From positions 230,156 to 294,155 of the forward strand of contig NZ_JAQMHX010000008.1 of NCBI RefSeq assembly GCF_028331445.1: a stretch of 64,000 nt of DNA, read 5' to 3'. The DNA comes from Candidatus Phyllobacterium onerii. GTDB taxonomy: Bacteria > Pseudomonadota > Alphaproteobacteria > Rhizobiales > Rhizobiaceae. The notes below the pieces were generated by a model, which made no database searches, was not told the DNA's origin, and saw only the letters and a list, made by a program, of their open reading frames with translations. Both the position numbers and the translations under genes were made by a program. The first letter of the stretch is position 1, and the number at the start of each line of letters is the position of its first letter. Positions 45,870-55,379 of this stretch are shown piece by piece.

Positions 45870-45950
45870 TCGGTACGTGTAGTGACGTGGTTTCGCGTCT
45901 CTACACCAAAATTTAAACCTACGATTGCAAAAACCATATGAGTTTCGGCA

Positions 45951-46009
45951 TTTCTTGCATAGGAATTGGCAAGTCTTGCGCAGGAATCACGCCATCTTGC
46001 GCAAAAAGC
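45951..46009. repeat. Three phased 21-bp direct repeats between convergent genes
   Basis: CTTGCATAGGAAT, CTTGCGCAGGAAT and CTTGCGCAAAAAG begin at 45954, 45975 and 45996, exactly 21 bases apart (about two helical turns). They are in the 157-base gap between guaD and the convergent quinone oxidoreductase gene. No hairpin terminator is obvious in this gap. Confidence 0.75.
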
Positions 46010-46026
46010 TGACCAGCTTCTAAAAA

Positions 46027-47037
46027 TTACCGGTTCTCTTCAATTGTCAGGACAATCTTGCCGATATTGGTATTGGCTTCCATCAATGTGTGAGCCTGGC
46101 TTGCCTCGGTAAATGGAAAACACGCGTGGATCAGCGGCTGGCATTTACCCTCGGCAAGGAGCGGCCAGACATTGGCTTCAAGCTCGGCGGCGATCCGCGC
46201 CTTTGCCTCGAGAGACTGCGCGCGTAGCGTTGAGCCGGTGTGCGTCAGGCGCTTCATCATCAGGCGCATGAAATCGACATCGGCGCGTGAGCCTTGCAGG
46301 AATGCGATATTGACGATCCGTCCGCCGATCGCGGCCGCCTGGTAGTTCTTCTCGATATAAGGGCCGCCGACCATGTCGAGGATGACGTTGGCGCCTTGCC
46401 GCCCGGTCACGTCCCTGACCTCTGCCAACCAATCCGCCGTGCGGTAATTGATTGCCGTATCCGCGCCGAGTTCGCGGCAAGCGGCGCATTTTTCGTCCGT
46501 CCCGGCGGTTACGATCACCGTCGCACCGAATGCCTTGGCAAGCATGATCGCGGTCGTTCCTATCCCCGATGCGCCACCATGGATCAGCAGGGTTTCACCC
46601 TGCTTCAAGGCGCCAAGCTCGAAGACGTTGTGCCAAACGGTAAAGAAGGTTTCCGGTATGGCTGCGGCTTCAACAAATGAAAGTCCGTCGGGGATCGGTA
46701 GCGCACTCAAGCTGTCGACAGCTACGTATTCGGCGTAACCGCCACCCGGTGTCAGGGCGCAGACCTTGTCTCCCGCCTTCCATCGCGACACACCCGTTCC
46801 CACGGCCGCTACCTCGCCCGCAACTTCGAGACCGGGCAGGTCGGAGGAGCCTTTCGGCGGCGGGTAGCTACCCGCGCGCTGGAACACATCGGGGCGGTTG
46901 ACACCGGCGGCAGCAACACGAATGAGGATTTCGTTTTCCGCAGCGGCAGGAATAGGGCGCTGTTCCGCTTTGAGAACATCAGGACCGCCCGGTTCGCTGA
47001 TGGCAATCACAGTCATGCTTTCGGGAAGGCCGATCAT
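46027..47037 (-). CDS. Quinone oxidoreductase/zinc-independent alcohol dehydrogenase family protein (PIG3-like)
   Basis: A 336-aa MDR-family NADPH:quinone reductase. MTVIAISEPGGPDVLKAEQRPIP near the start, GVNRPDVFQRAGSYPPPKG, SDLPGLEVAGEVAAVG, and the NADPH loop LLIHGGASGIGTTAIMLAKAFGA. The zinc-ligand Cys residues of true alcohol dehydrogenases are missing. The ATG at 47037 has CCGGAG upstream. It starts 60 bases after the gntR stop on the same strand and is probably cotranscribed with it. Substrate unknown. Confidence 0.85.
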   Translation of the reverse strand: MIGLPESMTVIAISEPGGPDVLKAEQRPIPAAAENEILIRVAAAGVNRPDVFQRAGSYPPPKGSSDLPGLEVAGEVAAVGTGVSRWKAGDKVCALTPGGGYAEYVAVDSLSALPIPDGLSFVEAAAIPETFFTVWHNVFELGALKQGETLLIHGGASGIGTTAIMLAKAFGATVIVTAGTDEKCAACRELGADTAINYRTADWLAEVRDVTGRQGANVILDMVGGPYIEKNYQAAAIGGRIVNIAFLQGSRADVDFMRLMMKRLTHTGSTLRAQSLEAKARIAAELEANVWPLLAEGKCQPLIHACFPFTEASQAHTLMEANTNIGKIVLTIEENR

Positions 47038-47097
47038 TGCCGCATCTCCGGATGTGGGATGGAAGTAAGGAGTCTGGCCCGGCGGGCGGTCAGACAC

Positions 47098-47832
47098 TCA
47101 ATCGAAAATACCTTCGCTGTGCTTCTCCACGTAGGCCGCGAGGCCGAGCGTATGATCGCGGCAAAGCTTTTCGGCCGTCTCGGTATCGCGCTTTTCCAAC
47201 GCCGCGATGATCGCCAGATGATCCTTGATCGACTGGGATGCGCGGTCGTCGCGCCCGATGGTGATCTTCCGGATGCCACGAACGTGGAGGAGAATGTTCT
47301 CGGTCGTTTCCCGGAGAATTTTCGAATCCGTCATCTGGATCAGGGTCTGGTGAAACTGCAAATTGGCTTCGGAATATTCGCCCAGATAATCGGCCGGCTT
47401 GTGGCCCTCATGGAACTTTTCGAAGAGCGTCCTCAGGCGTGCAATATCCTTGCCGCTGGCATTGAGCGAGACGAGGCGGGCAGCCATAGCCTCCAAAGCA
47501 GCCCAGACCTGGATCATTTCGATTACTTCACGCTTTGTCTTGCGCAATACCATGATGCCGCGGCGAGGGATGGATTTCACAAACCCCTGTTGCTCCAACA
47601 TCGCGATCGCTTCGCGGATGGGTGTACGGCTAACACCAAGCCGATCGGCCAATTGCCGTTCGTCGAGCCAGGTATCTTCCGACGTGGCATAGATGTCCAT
47701 ATTGGCGATGGCCTGTTTCAATGTCGCATAAATGCGCGTTTTGAAGTTCGGCTCGGCCGCAAAGGGCTCAAGGACGAGGTCCGGGGTGACGTCATCGGCC
47801 AGCGGCCAACGCATGTGGGTTCTCGGGCTCAC
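47098..47832 (-). CDS. GntR-family (FCD) regulator of the oxalate/serine-cycle island
   Basis: A 244-aa FadR-subfamily regulator. Winged helix-turn-helix at about 30-95 (TWLDERQLADRLGVSRTPIREAIAMLEQQGFVKSIPRRGIMV). The FCD effector domain follows (about 100-235) with the metal-site pattern around EANLQFHQTLIQMTDS and DHLAIIAALEKRD. A 17-bp near-palindrome lies 24 bases upstream of its start and recurs in five promoters to the right, so autorepression plus control of that island is likely. Start taken at a GTG (47832) with GGAG upstream; ATG at 47814 is an alternative. Confidence 0.88.
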   Translation of the reverse strand: MSPRTHMRWPLADDVTPDLVLEPFAAEPNFKTRIYATLKQAIANMDIYATSEDTWLDERQLADRLGVSRTPIREAIAMLEQQGFVKSIPRRGIMVLRKTKREVIEMIQVWAALEAMAARLVSLNASGKDIARLRTLFEKFHEGHKPADYLGEYSEANLQFHQTLIQMTDSKILRETTENILLHVRGIRKITIGRDDRASQSIKDHLAIIAALEKRDTETAEKLCRDHTLGLAAYVEKHSEGIFD

Positions 47833-47855
47833 GTCGGGTCATCTCCATTTATATT

Positions 47856-47872
47856 TGGAATGTATAATACCA
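47856..47872. promoter_or_regulatory. Candidate GntR operator at the gntR promoter
   Basis: TGGAATGTATAATACCA, fitting TGGNAT-N5-ATNCCA. Read on the minus strand it contains TATTAT, a likely -10 box, so bound protein would block gntR transcription. Confidence 0.65.
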
Positions 47873-47919
47873 TATTTAAGTCATTGAAGTCATTTTGCGA
47901 GTTTTTGCAACCATCTGCG

Positions 47920-50763
47920 TTACCCATGCGCGCCGAAATCAAGAGCCAGCGCTGTGCCGGCTTCAAGAATGGCGGTGTACGTATCGGCAATCGGGTCGAT
48001 CAACCGTGCGCTGAGATCGGCATAGTTCGAGGGGCGTTCTCCTGGATAGGTGAATGGCTCGCTCAGGCGATAGTTCTTCATATCGACGGGGTCGCCGGGA
48101 TAGGCACCGCGAAGCAATTCTACAGCTTCGGATATGCGCAGGCTGAAGATCAGCTCCATGATGTCATCGCGGGAAATATCGTTGCGTGTCGAAAATCGCG
48201 GAACGCGCGCGGCCATCAGAAAGATGTGCTGCAATAGTGCCAGGCGTATGGCCTGCAGCATATCGCTACGCTCATGTTCCGACTCCCGCGGCTTGCCCGC
48301 AGGTAGTTCGACCGCGTCCAAGATGCGATGAAGCCAGATGGCATCGATCCTTAACTTGACCGCCAGCGCACTTATGGCCGTCGCCCTCTCATCACCTTCA
48401 AGGAGCTGTGTTATCGAAAGACAAGGTGCGGCGAGATGCGGCTCGGCGCCGGCATAAGGTCGCGACGACCAGAATGCGGGATCGTAAATGGTTGCGAAAG
48501 CGGCAAGCGCCTTGATACTCGACTTCTGTTTCGTGGCAAAAACGTGAGACGTAAGCCGGCGCAGGCGATCCGACCCCTTATAGACTTCCACGAAGCGGTC
48601 CTCATCACCGCGCACGGCACTTCCGAAACCGGAGACCACAGTCAGCGGGTAACCGAGTTGCTGCAGGATGGCATTATGGGGGATCGCACGGATTTTCCTG
48701 ACCTGATGGACTTCGGCGCCGGCGACATCGAACTGCCGGCGCGATTTGCGCGAACCGGTCTCGTTGAGAAGCCCTTGCGGAAACGACCCTAGCGTTCTGT
48801 GATAGGCCCGGTCATTCAGAAGATGATCATGAAAATTTGCAATACGCCGGTAAAAGTCGAAGGAAAAGCTCGTCCTGGCGTAGAGCATGTCATCTTCGGG
48901 CGCGCCGCGTGCCGGCACCTCGCATTCGATAAGTCTCGTCAACGTGGCAAGAGCCAGCTCCGGCGTCTCGAAATAGAGATATCCGTCGCCGCCTTGAAAA
49001 CTGACCTCATGTTTCAGAGCAATGCCGGCATCGCGGTATTGGTGGCGGATCCATGGGCTAAGCACGTAGAAGGTCCGGTCCATGAATGAGCGCTGGTGGG
49101 CGCCGCGGCCGGCAGATTCGCCATGCGTGTTGAAAATGAGGACTTCGACATCAGTGAGCTCGTGACGCATACATGCACGCGCCAGTTGCCCCTGGACGCG
49201 TTCAATGGCGAGAGCCGCCGGAATCTGGCCCATGAAACGACCCGAGTCGGAAAAGCCGGTTTGTATCGCTATGCGACCGCGAGCACGCACGATGTCCCGG
49301 TACTCAGGAATGGCGAAAAGCACGTCGAAGAAGCGGGCTGCGTTCTCCAGCGCTGTGGGCGTCTCGAACAGCGGCGATATATCGAGCTTGCGATCGACGC
49401 CGAACAGCCGGGCGAAGCACATCGCGGCAAGAACAGTTGCCGGGTTTTCGCACTCGGCAATCAATAGACGAATGGAGGAGTCGCTATCGACGTGCTTGAG
49501 AATCTGGGCGGCAAGCAGGAACTGACGTAGTGCAGTTTTTTGCTCGATATCGAGGGAGGCGAAGTTGACCTGGTACTTGTCGGCATCGCGGATGAGTTCG
49601 CCAAGCATTTCGAGAATGGATCGACTGCCGATCTGTTCTTCGGAATCAAGGTCCAGATACTGCATGATGGCGTTATGAAGCTGTGTCGCATTGATACGCA
49701 GGTGAACTTCACCCACGCCAAAGCTGAGCGCTGCCATCTCGCTGCGCAGAATGAGCAGGTCCAGCGCGATCTCGTCGGAGGCATCGGCGACCACTTCATC
49801 CAGCATGGTGAGCAAGGGATCGATGCTGACGATCCGGTCAGGATGATCGGTCGTCAACATCTCCGAAGCGGCCTCAAGGGCTGACGGATCAAGCGGCATT
49901 TGCGAAAAGGCCTCAAGCACAAGATCGCTCCATGCGTGGAGCCGCTCGAGCTTGAGGGCCATCTCTCCGAGCTTGTTTCCGGTCGCCGATCCGCATCCGG
50001 GCTTTGCGCGTATCCGGGCGATTGAAGCTTCATAGCGACGGATCTGCCGCGATTTTTCAGCAAGCCTGAAGCGAAACATGTCGATCCAGGCTATGTCCGT
50101 GCGTCCATCCAGATCGTAACCGACCCAGGTGCCGACGCCGGCGAAACCGATCTGCGCCTCCCGCCATCTGTCTCCATGGCGTTTGCGTAGGATATCAATC
50201 GATACTCTCGAAAATTCGGCGATCGCGTCGCTGGCTCTATCAACCGCCATAAGCACCGCTTCATGCTCGTCATCCAGCGTAATCGGGCGATCAGGACCCA
50301 AACCTGTTTCATCGTCTGCAATGATTTCGCCATTGGCGAGGCGGGCGAGCATGTTGCGCTGGCGGCGCGACAGGAGAAAGGTTGGATGTGCTGTGAACAC
50401 CAAGCCAAGCTGGCAACGACGAAGGACGGCAAGATCCTCCTCGAACGTGCCTTCATCGCCTAGCAGGGATTCGATGGCGAACGTCAGACGCTTGCGATTC
50501 TCAACCATATCGAGCGGGCCGACATAACCCGCGAGGGCGAGGGCGCGAGCCTGAAAGCTGGCCTTGCCGAGAGTATGGATGAGGCCGGCCAACTCCTGTC
50601 TGCTGAGCGTGCCCGCTTCGAGATCACGCGACAGTTCGAAGGAGAGCTGTGCCACCGGATTGTAGCGCGGTTCGTCGGTCAGCCGCGCGCGAAAGGCGGC
50701 AAGCCTTTCGCGGCAGCGATTTTCAAGCGACATGGCGGTCTGATCCGGTGCTCGATCCATCAA
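47920..50763 (-). CDS. ppc: Phosphoenolpyruvate carboxylase, methylotroph type
   Basis: Carboxylates PEP to oxaloacetate, a serine-cycle step. The 947-aa protein carries the first catalytic motif [13 protein letters not shown] (about 125). The usual FHGRGGSIGRGG motif is changed to [17 protein letters not shown], and the usual GYSDSNKDGG to [13 protein letters not shown]; both are typical of the divergent PEPC found beside malate-CoA ligase in methylobacteria, which lacks the usual allosteric control. Overlaps mtkB by 4 bases (ATGA). Last gene of the mtkA-mtkB-ppc operon. C-terminal [14 protein letters not shown] then a short tail. Confidence 0.9.
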   Translation of the reverse strand: MMDRAPDQTAMSLENRCRERLAAFRARLTDEPRYNPVAQLSFELSRDLEAGTLSRQELAGLIHTLGKASFQARALALAGYVGPLDMVENRKRLTFAIESLLGDEGTFEEDLAVLRRCQLGLVFTAHPTFLLSRRQRNMLARLANGEIIADDETGLGPDRPITLDDEHEAVLMAVDRASDAIAEFSRVSIDILRKRHGDRWREAQIGFAGVGTWVGYDLDGRTDIAWIDMFRFRLAEKSRQIRRYEASIARIRAKPGCGSATGNKLGEMALKLERLHAWSDLVLEAFSQMPLDPSALEAASEMLTTDHPDRIVSIDPLLTMLDEVVADASDEIALDLLILRSEMAALSFGVGEVHLRINATQLHNAIMQYLDLDSEEQIGSRSILEMLGELIRDADKYQVNFASLDIEQKTALRQFLLAAQILKHVDSDSSIRLLIAECENPATVLAAMCFARLFGVDRKLDISPLFETPTALENAARFFDVLFAIPEYRDIVRARGRIAIQTGFSDSGRFMGQIPAALAIERVQGQLARACMRHELTDVEVLIFNTHGESAGRGAHQRSFMDRTFYVLSPWIRHQYRDAGIALKHEVSFQGGDGYLYFETPELALATLTRLIECEVPARGAPEDDMLYARTSFSFDFYRRIANFHDHLLNDRAYHRTLGSFPQGLLNETGSRKSRRQFDVAGAEVHQVRKIRAIPHNAILQQLGYPLTVVSGFGSAVRGDEDRFVEVYKGSDRLRRLTSHVFATKQKSSIKALAAFATIYDPAFWSSRPYAGAEPHLAAPCLSITQLLEGDERATAISALAVKLRIDAIWLHRILDAVELPAGKPRESEHERSDMLQAIRLALLQHIFLMAARVPRFSTRNDISRDDIMELIFSLRISEAVELLRGAYPGDPVDMKNYRLSEPFTYPGERPSNYADLSARLIDPIADTYTAILEAGTALALDFGAHG

Positions 50764-51677
50764 CCGGTTGCCGACAGGCGTGGAGATATCGAACGCTCAT
50801 TCAGGAGTTCGACCAGCGTTGTGCCAAGACGCGCCGGTGTGGAGGCGATCCGGACGCCAGCCGCTTCCATGGCGCTGATTTTATCTTCTGCGCCACCTTT
50901 GCCGCCGGAGATGATGGCCCCGGCATGGCCCATGCGCCGGCCCGGAGGTGCTGTCCGCCCCGCAATGAACCCGACCGTTGGCTTTGAACGTCCGCGTCTT
51001 GCCTCGTCGGCGAGGAATTGCGCGGCTTCTTCTTCAGCCGACCCGCCGATTTCGCCGATCATCACGATTGATTCCGTCGCCGGATCAGCGAGAAACATCT
51101 CCAGCACGTCAATGAACTCGGTGCCTTTGATGGGATCGCCACCGATGCCGACTGCGGTGGTCTGGCCAAGACCCTGTTGCGAGGTCTGGAATACTGCCTC
51201 ATATGTCAGCGTGCCCGAGCGCGACACGATGCCGACGGATCCTTTGCGGAAGATGGAGCCGGGCATGATCCCGATCTTGCATTCATCGACAGTCATGATG
51301 CCCGGACAGTTGGGGCCGATCAGTCGGGATTTCGAACCGCTCAACGCACGTTTGACACGCTGCATGTCGAGAACCGGAATACCTTCGGTGATGCAGACGA
51401 TCAGCGGAATTTCGGCCTGGATCGCCTCACAGATAGCGTCCGCCGCGCCGAAAGGCGGCACGTAAATAACCGAGGCGTCAGCTCCGGTCGCTTCACGTGC
51501 TTCCGCTACCGTGTCGAAGACGGGCAGACCGAGATGTGACGTTCCGCCTTTGCCAGGGGAGGTGCCGCCGACCATGCGGGTGCCATATTTGATCGCCTGT
51601 TCGCTGTGGAAGGTGCCGGTCTTGCCGGTAAAGCCCTGACAGAGGAGACGGGTGTTCTTGTTGATCAGTATCGACAT
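50760..51677 (-). CDS. mtkB: Malate-CoA ligase/succinyl-CoA synthetase-type alpha subunit
   Basis: A 305-aa SucD-like subunit. It has the CoA site ([28 protein letters not shown]), [12 protein letters not shown], the phosphate-binding [12 protein letters not shown] and the phospho-His loop [13 protein letters not shown] (about 242). Because it is flanked by PEP carboxylase and lies in an operon in the order mtkA-mtkB-ppc, as in methylobacteria, malyl-CoA formation from malate is more likely than TCA-cycle succinyl-CoA synthesis; sequence alone cannot settle this. Joins mtkA by a one-base TGATG overlap. Confidence 0.85.
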   Translation of the reverse strand: MSILINKNTRLLCQGFTGKTGTFHSEQAIKYGTRMVGGTSPGKGGTSHLGLPVFDTVAEAREATGADASVIYVPPFGAADAICEAIQAEIPLIVCITEGIPVLDMQRVKRALSGSKSRLIGPNCPGIMTVDECKIGIMPGSIFRKGSVGIVSRSGTLTYEAVFQTSQQGLGQTTAVGIGGDPIKGTEFIDVLEMFLADPATESIVMIGEIGGSAEEEAAQFLADEARRGRSKPTVGFIAGRTAPPGRRMGHAGAIISGGKGGAEDKISAMEAAGVRIASTPARLGTTLVELLNERSISPRLSATG

Positions 51678-52876
51678 CAGTTCAAGCCTCCGACTGCATT
51701 GACGATTTTCTGGGCGGCATCGTCGAGATCGTCAGCGGGGATGACGTTCAACCCCGATGCTGCGATGATCTTCTTGCCCTCGTCCACATTGGTGCCTTCA
51801 AGGCGAACAACGAGCGGTACCGTCAGCCCCACTTCCTTGACGGCAGCGATCACGCCTTCCGCAATTACATCGCAGCGCATGATGCCGCCGAAGATGTTGA
51901 TGAGGATGCCTTTTACATTCGGATCCGCGGTGATGATCTTGAATGCCGCAGCAACTTTCTCGGCCGTGGCGCCGCCGCCGACATCGAGAAAGTTGGCTGG
52001 TTCTGCGCCGTAGAACTTGATGATGTCCATGGTCGCCATGGCAAGGCCGGCGCCGTTGACCATGCAGCCGATGCTGCCATCGAGCGTGATATAGGAGAGG
52101 TCATATTTCGACGCTTCTATCTCCTTGGCGTCCTCTTCGGTCTCATCGCGCATTTCGAAAATGTCGAGATGACGGGCGAGCGCGTTGGAATCGAAGCTGA
52201 CCTTGGCGTCGAGGCATTTCAGCTGGCCGTCCTTCGAAACGATCAGCGGATTGATCTCGAGCATCTCCATGTCTTTGGCAGTGAACGCGGTATAGAGCTT
52301 TGCGACGAGTGTATGCGCCTGTTTGGCGAGATCGCCGTCAAGTTCAAGCGCCTTGGCAACGGCGCGGCCATGATGGGGCAAAATGCCCGTTGCCGGATCG
52401 ACCGAGAACGTCAGGATCTTTTCCGGTGTGTCGTGCGCGATGGTTTCGATGTCCATGCCGCCCTCGGTGGAGACAACGAACGAAACCCGGCTGGTTGCGC
52501 GGTCGACAAGAAGCGAGAGGTAGAATTCCTTCTCGATCTGCGATCCATCCTCGACATAGAGACGGTTGACCTGCTTGCCTGAAGGGCCGGTCTGGATCGT
52601 CACCAGTGTATTGCCGAGCATTTCAGCGGCGTGTTCGCGAACTTCTGCAATCGAACGAGCAAGACGCACGCCGCCCTTTGCACCTTCGCCCAGTTCCTTG
52701 AACGAGCCTTTGCCGCGGCCGCCGGCATGAATTTGCGATTTGACGACAAAGACCGGACCAGGAAGCCTTGCAGCCATTTCACCGGCCTCTTCGATGCCCA
52801 CGGCCAGATAACCTTCCGGTACAGGCACACCAAAGGACTTCAGTACACCCTTGGCCTGATACTCATGAATATGCAT
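51677..52876 (-). CDS. mtkA: Malate-CoA ligase/succinyl-CoA synthetase-type beta subunit
   Basis: A 399-aa SucC-like subunit. [21 protein letters not shown] is the start of the ATP-grasp domain; [19 protein letters not shown] is the nucleotide loop. [14 protein letters not shown] and the carboxylate-site loop [16 protein letters not shown] keep the standard SCS residues. Substrate malate is inferred from the operon (see mtkB). AAGGAGG stands 11 bases before the ATG at 52876; the longer open frame upstream runs through repeats and does not match the family. No matching GntR operator was found upstream of it. Confidence 0.85.
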   Translation of the reverse strand: MHIHEYQAKGVLKSFGVPVPEGYLAVGIEEAGEMAARLPGPVFVVKSQIHAGGRGKGSFKELGEGAKGGVRLARSIAEVREHAAEMLGNTLVTIQTGPSGKQVNRLYVEDGSQIEKEFYLSLLVDRATSRVSFVVSTEGGMDIETIAHDTPEKILTFSVDPATGILPHHGRAVAKALELDGDLAKQAHTLVAKLYTAFTAKDMEMLEINPLIVSKDGQLKCLDAKVSFDSNALARHLDIFEMRDETEEDAKEIEASKYDLSYITLDGSIGCMVNGAGLAMATMDIIKFYGAEPANFLDVGGGATAEKVAAAFKIITADPNVKGILINIFGGIMRCDVIAEGVIAAVKEVGLTVPLVVRLEGTNVDEGKKIIAASGLNVIPADDLDDAAQKIVNAVGGLN

Positions 52877-52922
52877 TGAGGAAACGTCCTCCTTGAGAGT
52901 GATAAAATTTATGAGGGCACCA

Positions 52923-52944
52923 GACCCTGGCTTGCGCCAGGGTC
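52923..52944. repeat. Short palindromic repeat (REP-like)
   Basis: GACCCTGG-CTTGCG-CCAGGGTC: a perfect 8-bp stem with a 6-base loop in the gap upstream of mtkA. Resembles the core of the inverted repeat at 21028-21199 in plan, not in detail. Confidence 0.6.
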
Positions 52945-52968
52945 CAGCGGGGAGGTATTTGTTTTTAC

Positions 52969-53012
52969 GCAATTCCGGACGGAAAACCGGTTCCCACTTT
53001 TCCTGGAATTGC
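52969..53012. repeat. Palindromic intergenic repeat of Hyphomicrobiales
   Basis: GCAATTCC and GGAATTGC bracket 28 bases containing further pairing arms (GGAAAA/TTTTCC). The arrangement AATTCCGGACGGAAAACCGG with TTTTCCTGGAATTGC is one I recognise as a widespread intergenic element in Brucella, Mesorhizobium and relatives. It begins one base after the acyl-CoA synthetase stop codon, so on the minus strand it is also a hairpin after that gene, followed by an A/T-rich stretch. Confidence 0.7.
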
Positions 53013-53013
53013 T

Positions 53014-55140
53014 CTAGAGCAAACCTGCGCCTCTGGCCCATTTGTACTTCGCGCCCAGTACCTCGACTGGAAGCTCGGTCGAATAGGCATAGGCAGGGAT
53101 GCCATGCTGGTAGAGATATTCGGCGGCCGCTTCGACCTCGACATCGCCGGCAAGCGACGCAACCATCGGCTTCTCGATACCCCTGGCTGCCATTTCTTCC
53201 TTCACCTCCACCATGAGCTTGGCAAAGACCATCGGCGGGGTCACGATCGTGTGCCAGTAACCGAGGATCAGTGCGTGGATGCGATCGTCCTCGAGGCCGA
53301 GTTTGACCGTATTCTTGTAGGTGAGGGGCGGTTCGCCGCCTGTGATGTCGACGGGATTGCCCGCGGCACCGAAGGGCGGAATGAACTTGCGGAAGGCCGC
53401 ATCCAGATCGTCCGGCATTCCCATGAGATTGAGGCCGTTATCGACGCAGGCGTCGGAGAGAAGCACGCCCGAGCCACCGGCGCCGGTGATGATGACGACA
53501 TTTTCGCCCTTCGGCGTTGGCATGACCGGAATGCCGCGGGCGAATTCGAGGAGCTGCCGCAGCGAGCGGGCCCGGATGACGCCGACCTGCTTGAAAACGT
53601 CCTCGTAGATCTTGTCGTTACCGGCAAGCGCGCCCGTATGCGAGGAGGCCGCTTTGGCACCGGCGGAGGTACGTCCCGCTTTGAGCACGACGATAGGCTT
53701 CTTCTGGGAGACACGTTTTGCCACTTCGGCAAAGGCACGGCCGTCTTTCAGATCCTCGAGATGCTGGGCGATGATCCGCGTATTGTCATCCTGCTCGAAG
53801 AAGGTGAGCAGATCGTCCTCGTCGATATCCGACTTGTTGCCGAGACCGACAATCGCCGACACGCCCATCTTGGCCGAACGGGAGAAGCCGATGATAGCCA
53901 TGCCGATGCCGCCGGACTGTGACGACAATGCCGCCGAGCCCTTGACGTCGTAGGCCGTGCAGAATGTCGCGCAGAGATTTTCCGGCGTGTAGTAGAAGCC
54001 GTAAATGTTCGGGCCCATCAGGCGGATATTGTATTTGCGACCGATCTTGACGATTTCGTCCTGCAGTTCCGGTTCTCCGGCTTCGGCAAAACCCGAGGGA
54101 ATGAGGACAGCGCCGGGAATTTTCTTCTCGCCGCATTCGGCAAGAGCGCCGGCAACCAGTTTGGCGGGAATGGCAAAGACCGCCGTATCAATATCGCCCG
54201 GAACATCCTTGACGCTCTTGTAGGTCTTGTAGCCGAGGATCTCTTCGGCTTTCGGATGAATCGGATAGATTTGCCCTTTGTAGCCGCCGTTGATGAGGTT
54301 CTTCATCACGGAATTGCCGATCTTGCCATCCTCTGCCGAAGCGCCGATCACCGCTACCGCCTTCGGGCGCATGATGCGGTTCATGGATTTGAGGATTTCT
54401 TCCTGAGACGGGCGGTGACGTGGCTTGGCCTGGTTGTAGTCGATGACGATGCGTACGTCGGCGGCAATCGCGCCTTCCCTGGTGGCGAAAACCGGGTTGA
54501 GATCGAGTTCGGAAATTTCCGGATAGTCGTCAACAAGTTTGGAGACCTGCACAATCATATCGGCAAGCGCAATACGATTGACCGGCTCACCGCCGCGCAC
54601 GCCCTTCAGCATTTCCGCTGCCTGAATGCTGTCCAGCATCGACAGCGCTTCGTCATGCGTCACCGGTGCAAGACGGAAAGTAATATCCTTCAGGACTTCG
54701 ACGAGAACGCCGCCAAGGCCAAAGGCAACGAGCTTGCCGAAGCTGTCGTCGGTCACCGCGCCGATGATGACTTCGAGGCCGCCAGTCAGCATTTGCTGGA
54801 CCTGCACGCCGATGATTTCCGCATCGGCTTTATAGGCCTCCGCATTGGCGATGATCTTGTCGAAACTGGCCTTGGCTTCCTCGGCAGATTTGACGCCGAC
54901 GATAACGCCGCCTGCTTCCGTCTTGTGCAGGATATCCGGAGAGACGATTTTCATGACCACCGGAAAGCCCATGGCCGAAGCAAGCGAGGCGGCTTCTTCG
55001 GCACTGCCGGCAACGCCTTCCTGCGGAACTGCTATGCCATAGGCATCGCAGATAAGCTTGCCTTCGGGTGCGGTGAGTGCCTGGCGGCCCTCGGCCCGCG
55101 CCGCTTCCAGTACGTTACGGACAACGGTTTTGTCGAGCAT
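53014..55140 (-). CDS. ADP-forming acyl-CoA synthetase (acetate-CoA ligase family), beta-alpha fusion
   Basis: A 708-aa NDP-forming CoA ligase. Residues about 1-230 are the ATP-grasp (beta) part ([41 protein letters not shown]), residues about 250-708 the CoA-binding and ligase (alpha) parts ([47 protein letters not shown] with the probable phospho-His). The domain order ATP-grasp first is one of two known arrangements. Placement in an oxalate/formyl-CoA island and a GntR operator upstream suggest oxalate, formate or glycolate rather than acetate as substrate; inference. ATG 55140 has GGAGG upstream. Confidence 0.82.
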   Translation of the reverse strand: MLDKTVVRNVLEAARAEGRQALTAPEGKLICDAYGIAVPQEGVAGSAEEAASLASAMGFPVVMKIVSPDILHKTEAGGVIVGVKSAEEAKASFDKIIANAEAYKADAEIIGVQVQQMLTGGLEVIIGAVTDDSFGKLVAFGLGGVLVEVLKDITFRLAPVTHDEALSMLDSIQAAEMLKGVRGGEPVNRIALADMIVQVSKLVDDYPEISELDLNPVFATREGAIAADVRIVIDYNQAKPRHRPSQEEILKSMNRIMRPKAVAVIGASAEDGKIGNSVMKNLINGGYKGQIYPIHPKAEEILGYKTYKSVKDVPGDIDTAVFAIPAKLVAGALAECGEKKIPGAVLIPSGFAEAGEPELQDEIVKIGRKYNIRLMGPNIYGFYYTPENLCATFCTAYDVKGSAALSSQSGGIGMAIIGFSRSAKMGVSAIVGLGNKSDIDEDDLLTFFEQDDNTRIIAQHLEDLKDGRAFAEVAKRVSQKKPIVVLKAGRTSAGAKAASSHTGALAGNDKIYEDVFKQVGVIRARSLRQLLEFARGIPVMPTPKGENVVIITGAGGSGVLLSDACVDNGLNLMGMPDDLDAAFRKFIPPFGAAGNPVDITGGEPPLTYKNTVKLGLEDDRIHALILGYWHTIVTPPMVFAKLMVEVKEEMAARGIEKPMVASLAGDVEVEAAAEYLYQHGIPAYAYSTELPVEVLGAKYKWARGAGLL

Positions 55141-55240
55141 GATTTCCTCCGTGATGGCCGCGTGCACTCCCGGTGACGGCGGCATTGATGTGGCTTGGTT
55201 TGCCAGCGGCGCGAACTGGTAAAACTGTCTTTGGCGCGTT

Positions 55241-55257
55241 TGGTATATTGTATACCA
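55241..55257. promoter_or_regulatory. Candidate GntR operator upstream of the acyl-CoA synthetase gene
   Basis: TGGTATATTGTATACCA, a perfect palindrome around its centre and the best of the six sites. On the minus strand a TTGACA box (55273-55268) lies upstream, and the -10 position falls inside the operator. Confidence 0.72.
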
Positions 55258-55339
55258 GACAAATGACTGTCAAGTCCTGATCTCTGGCCGCTAGTGGTTT
55301 GTTTCAATGCTGATTGAGTGTCTGAATGTTTCAATGCCC

Positions 55340-55359
55340 GGGCTGGCACGACCCAGCCC
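55340..55359 (-). terminator. Hairpin after the MFS antiporter gene
   Basis: GGGCTGG/CCAGCCC, 7 bp with a six-base loop, 20 bases past the antiporter stop on the minus strand. No T run follows. It separates the antiporter transcript from the acyl-CoA synthetase promoter. Confidence 0.5.
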
Positions 55360-55379
55360 AGGCGAGTTCTATCGTGATG

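Noticed and set aside
50760..52876. Annotation of this pair simply as TCA-cycle succinyl-CoA synthetase
   Set aside because: Possible by sequence, but the coupled PEP carboxylase and gene order favour the serine-cycle malate-CoA ligase; kept as an alternative.
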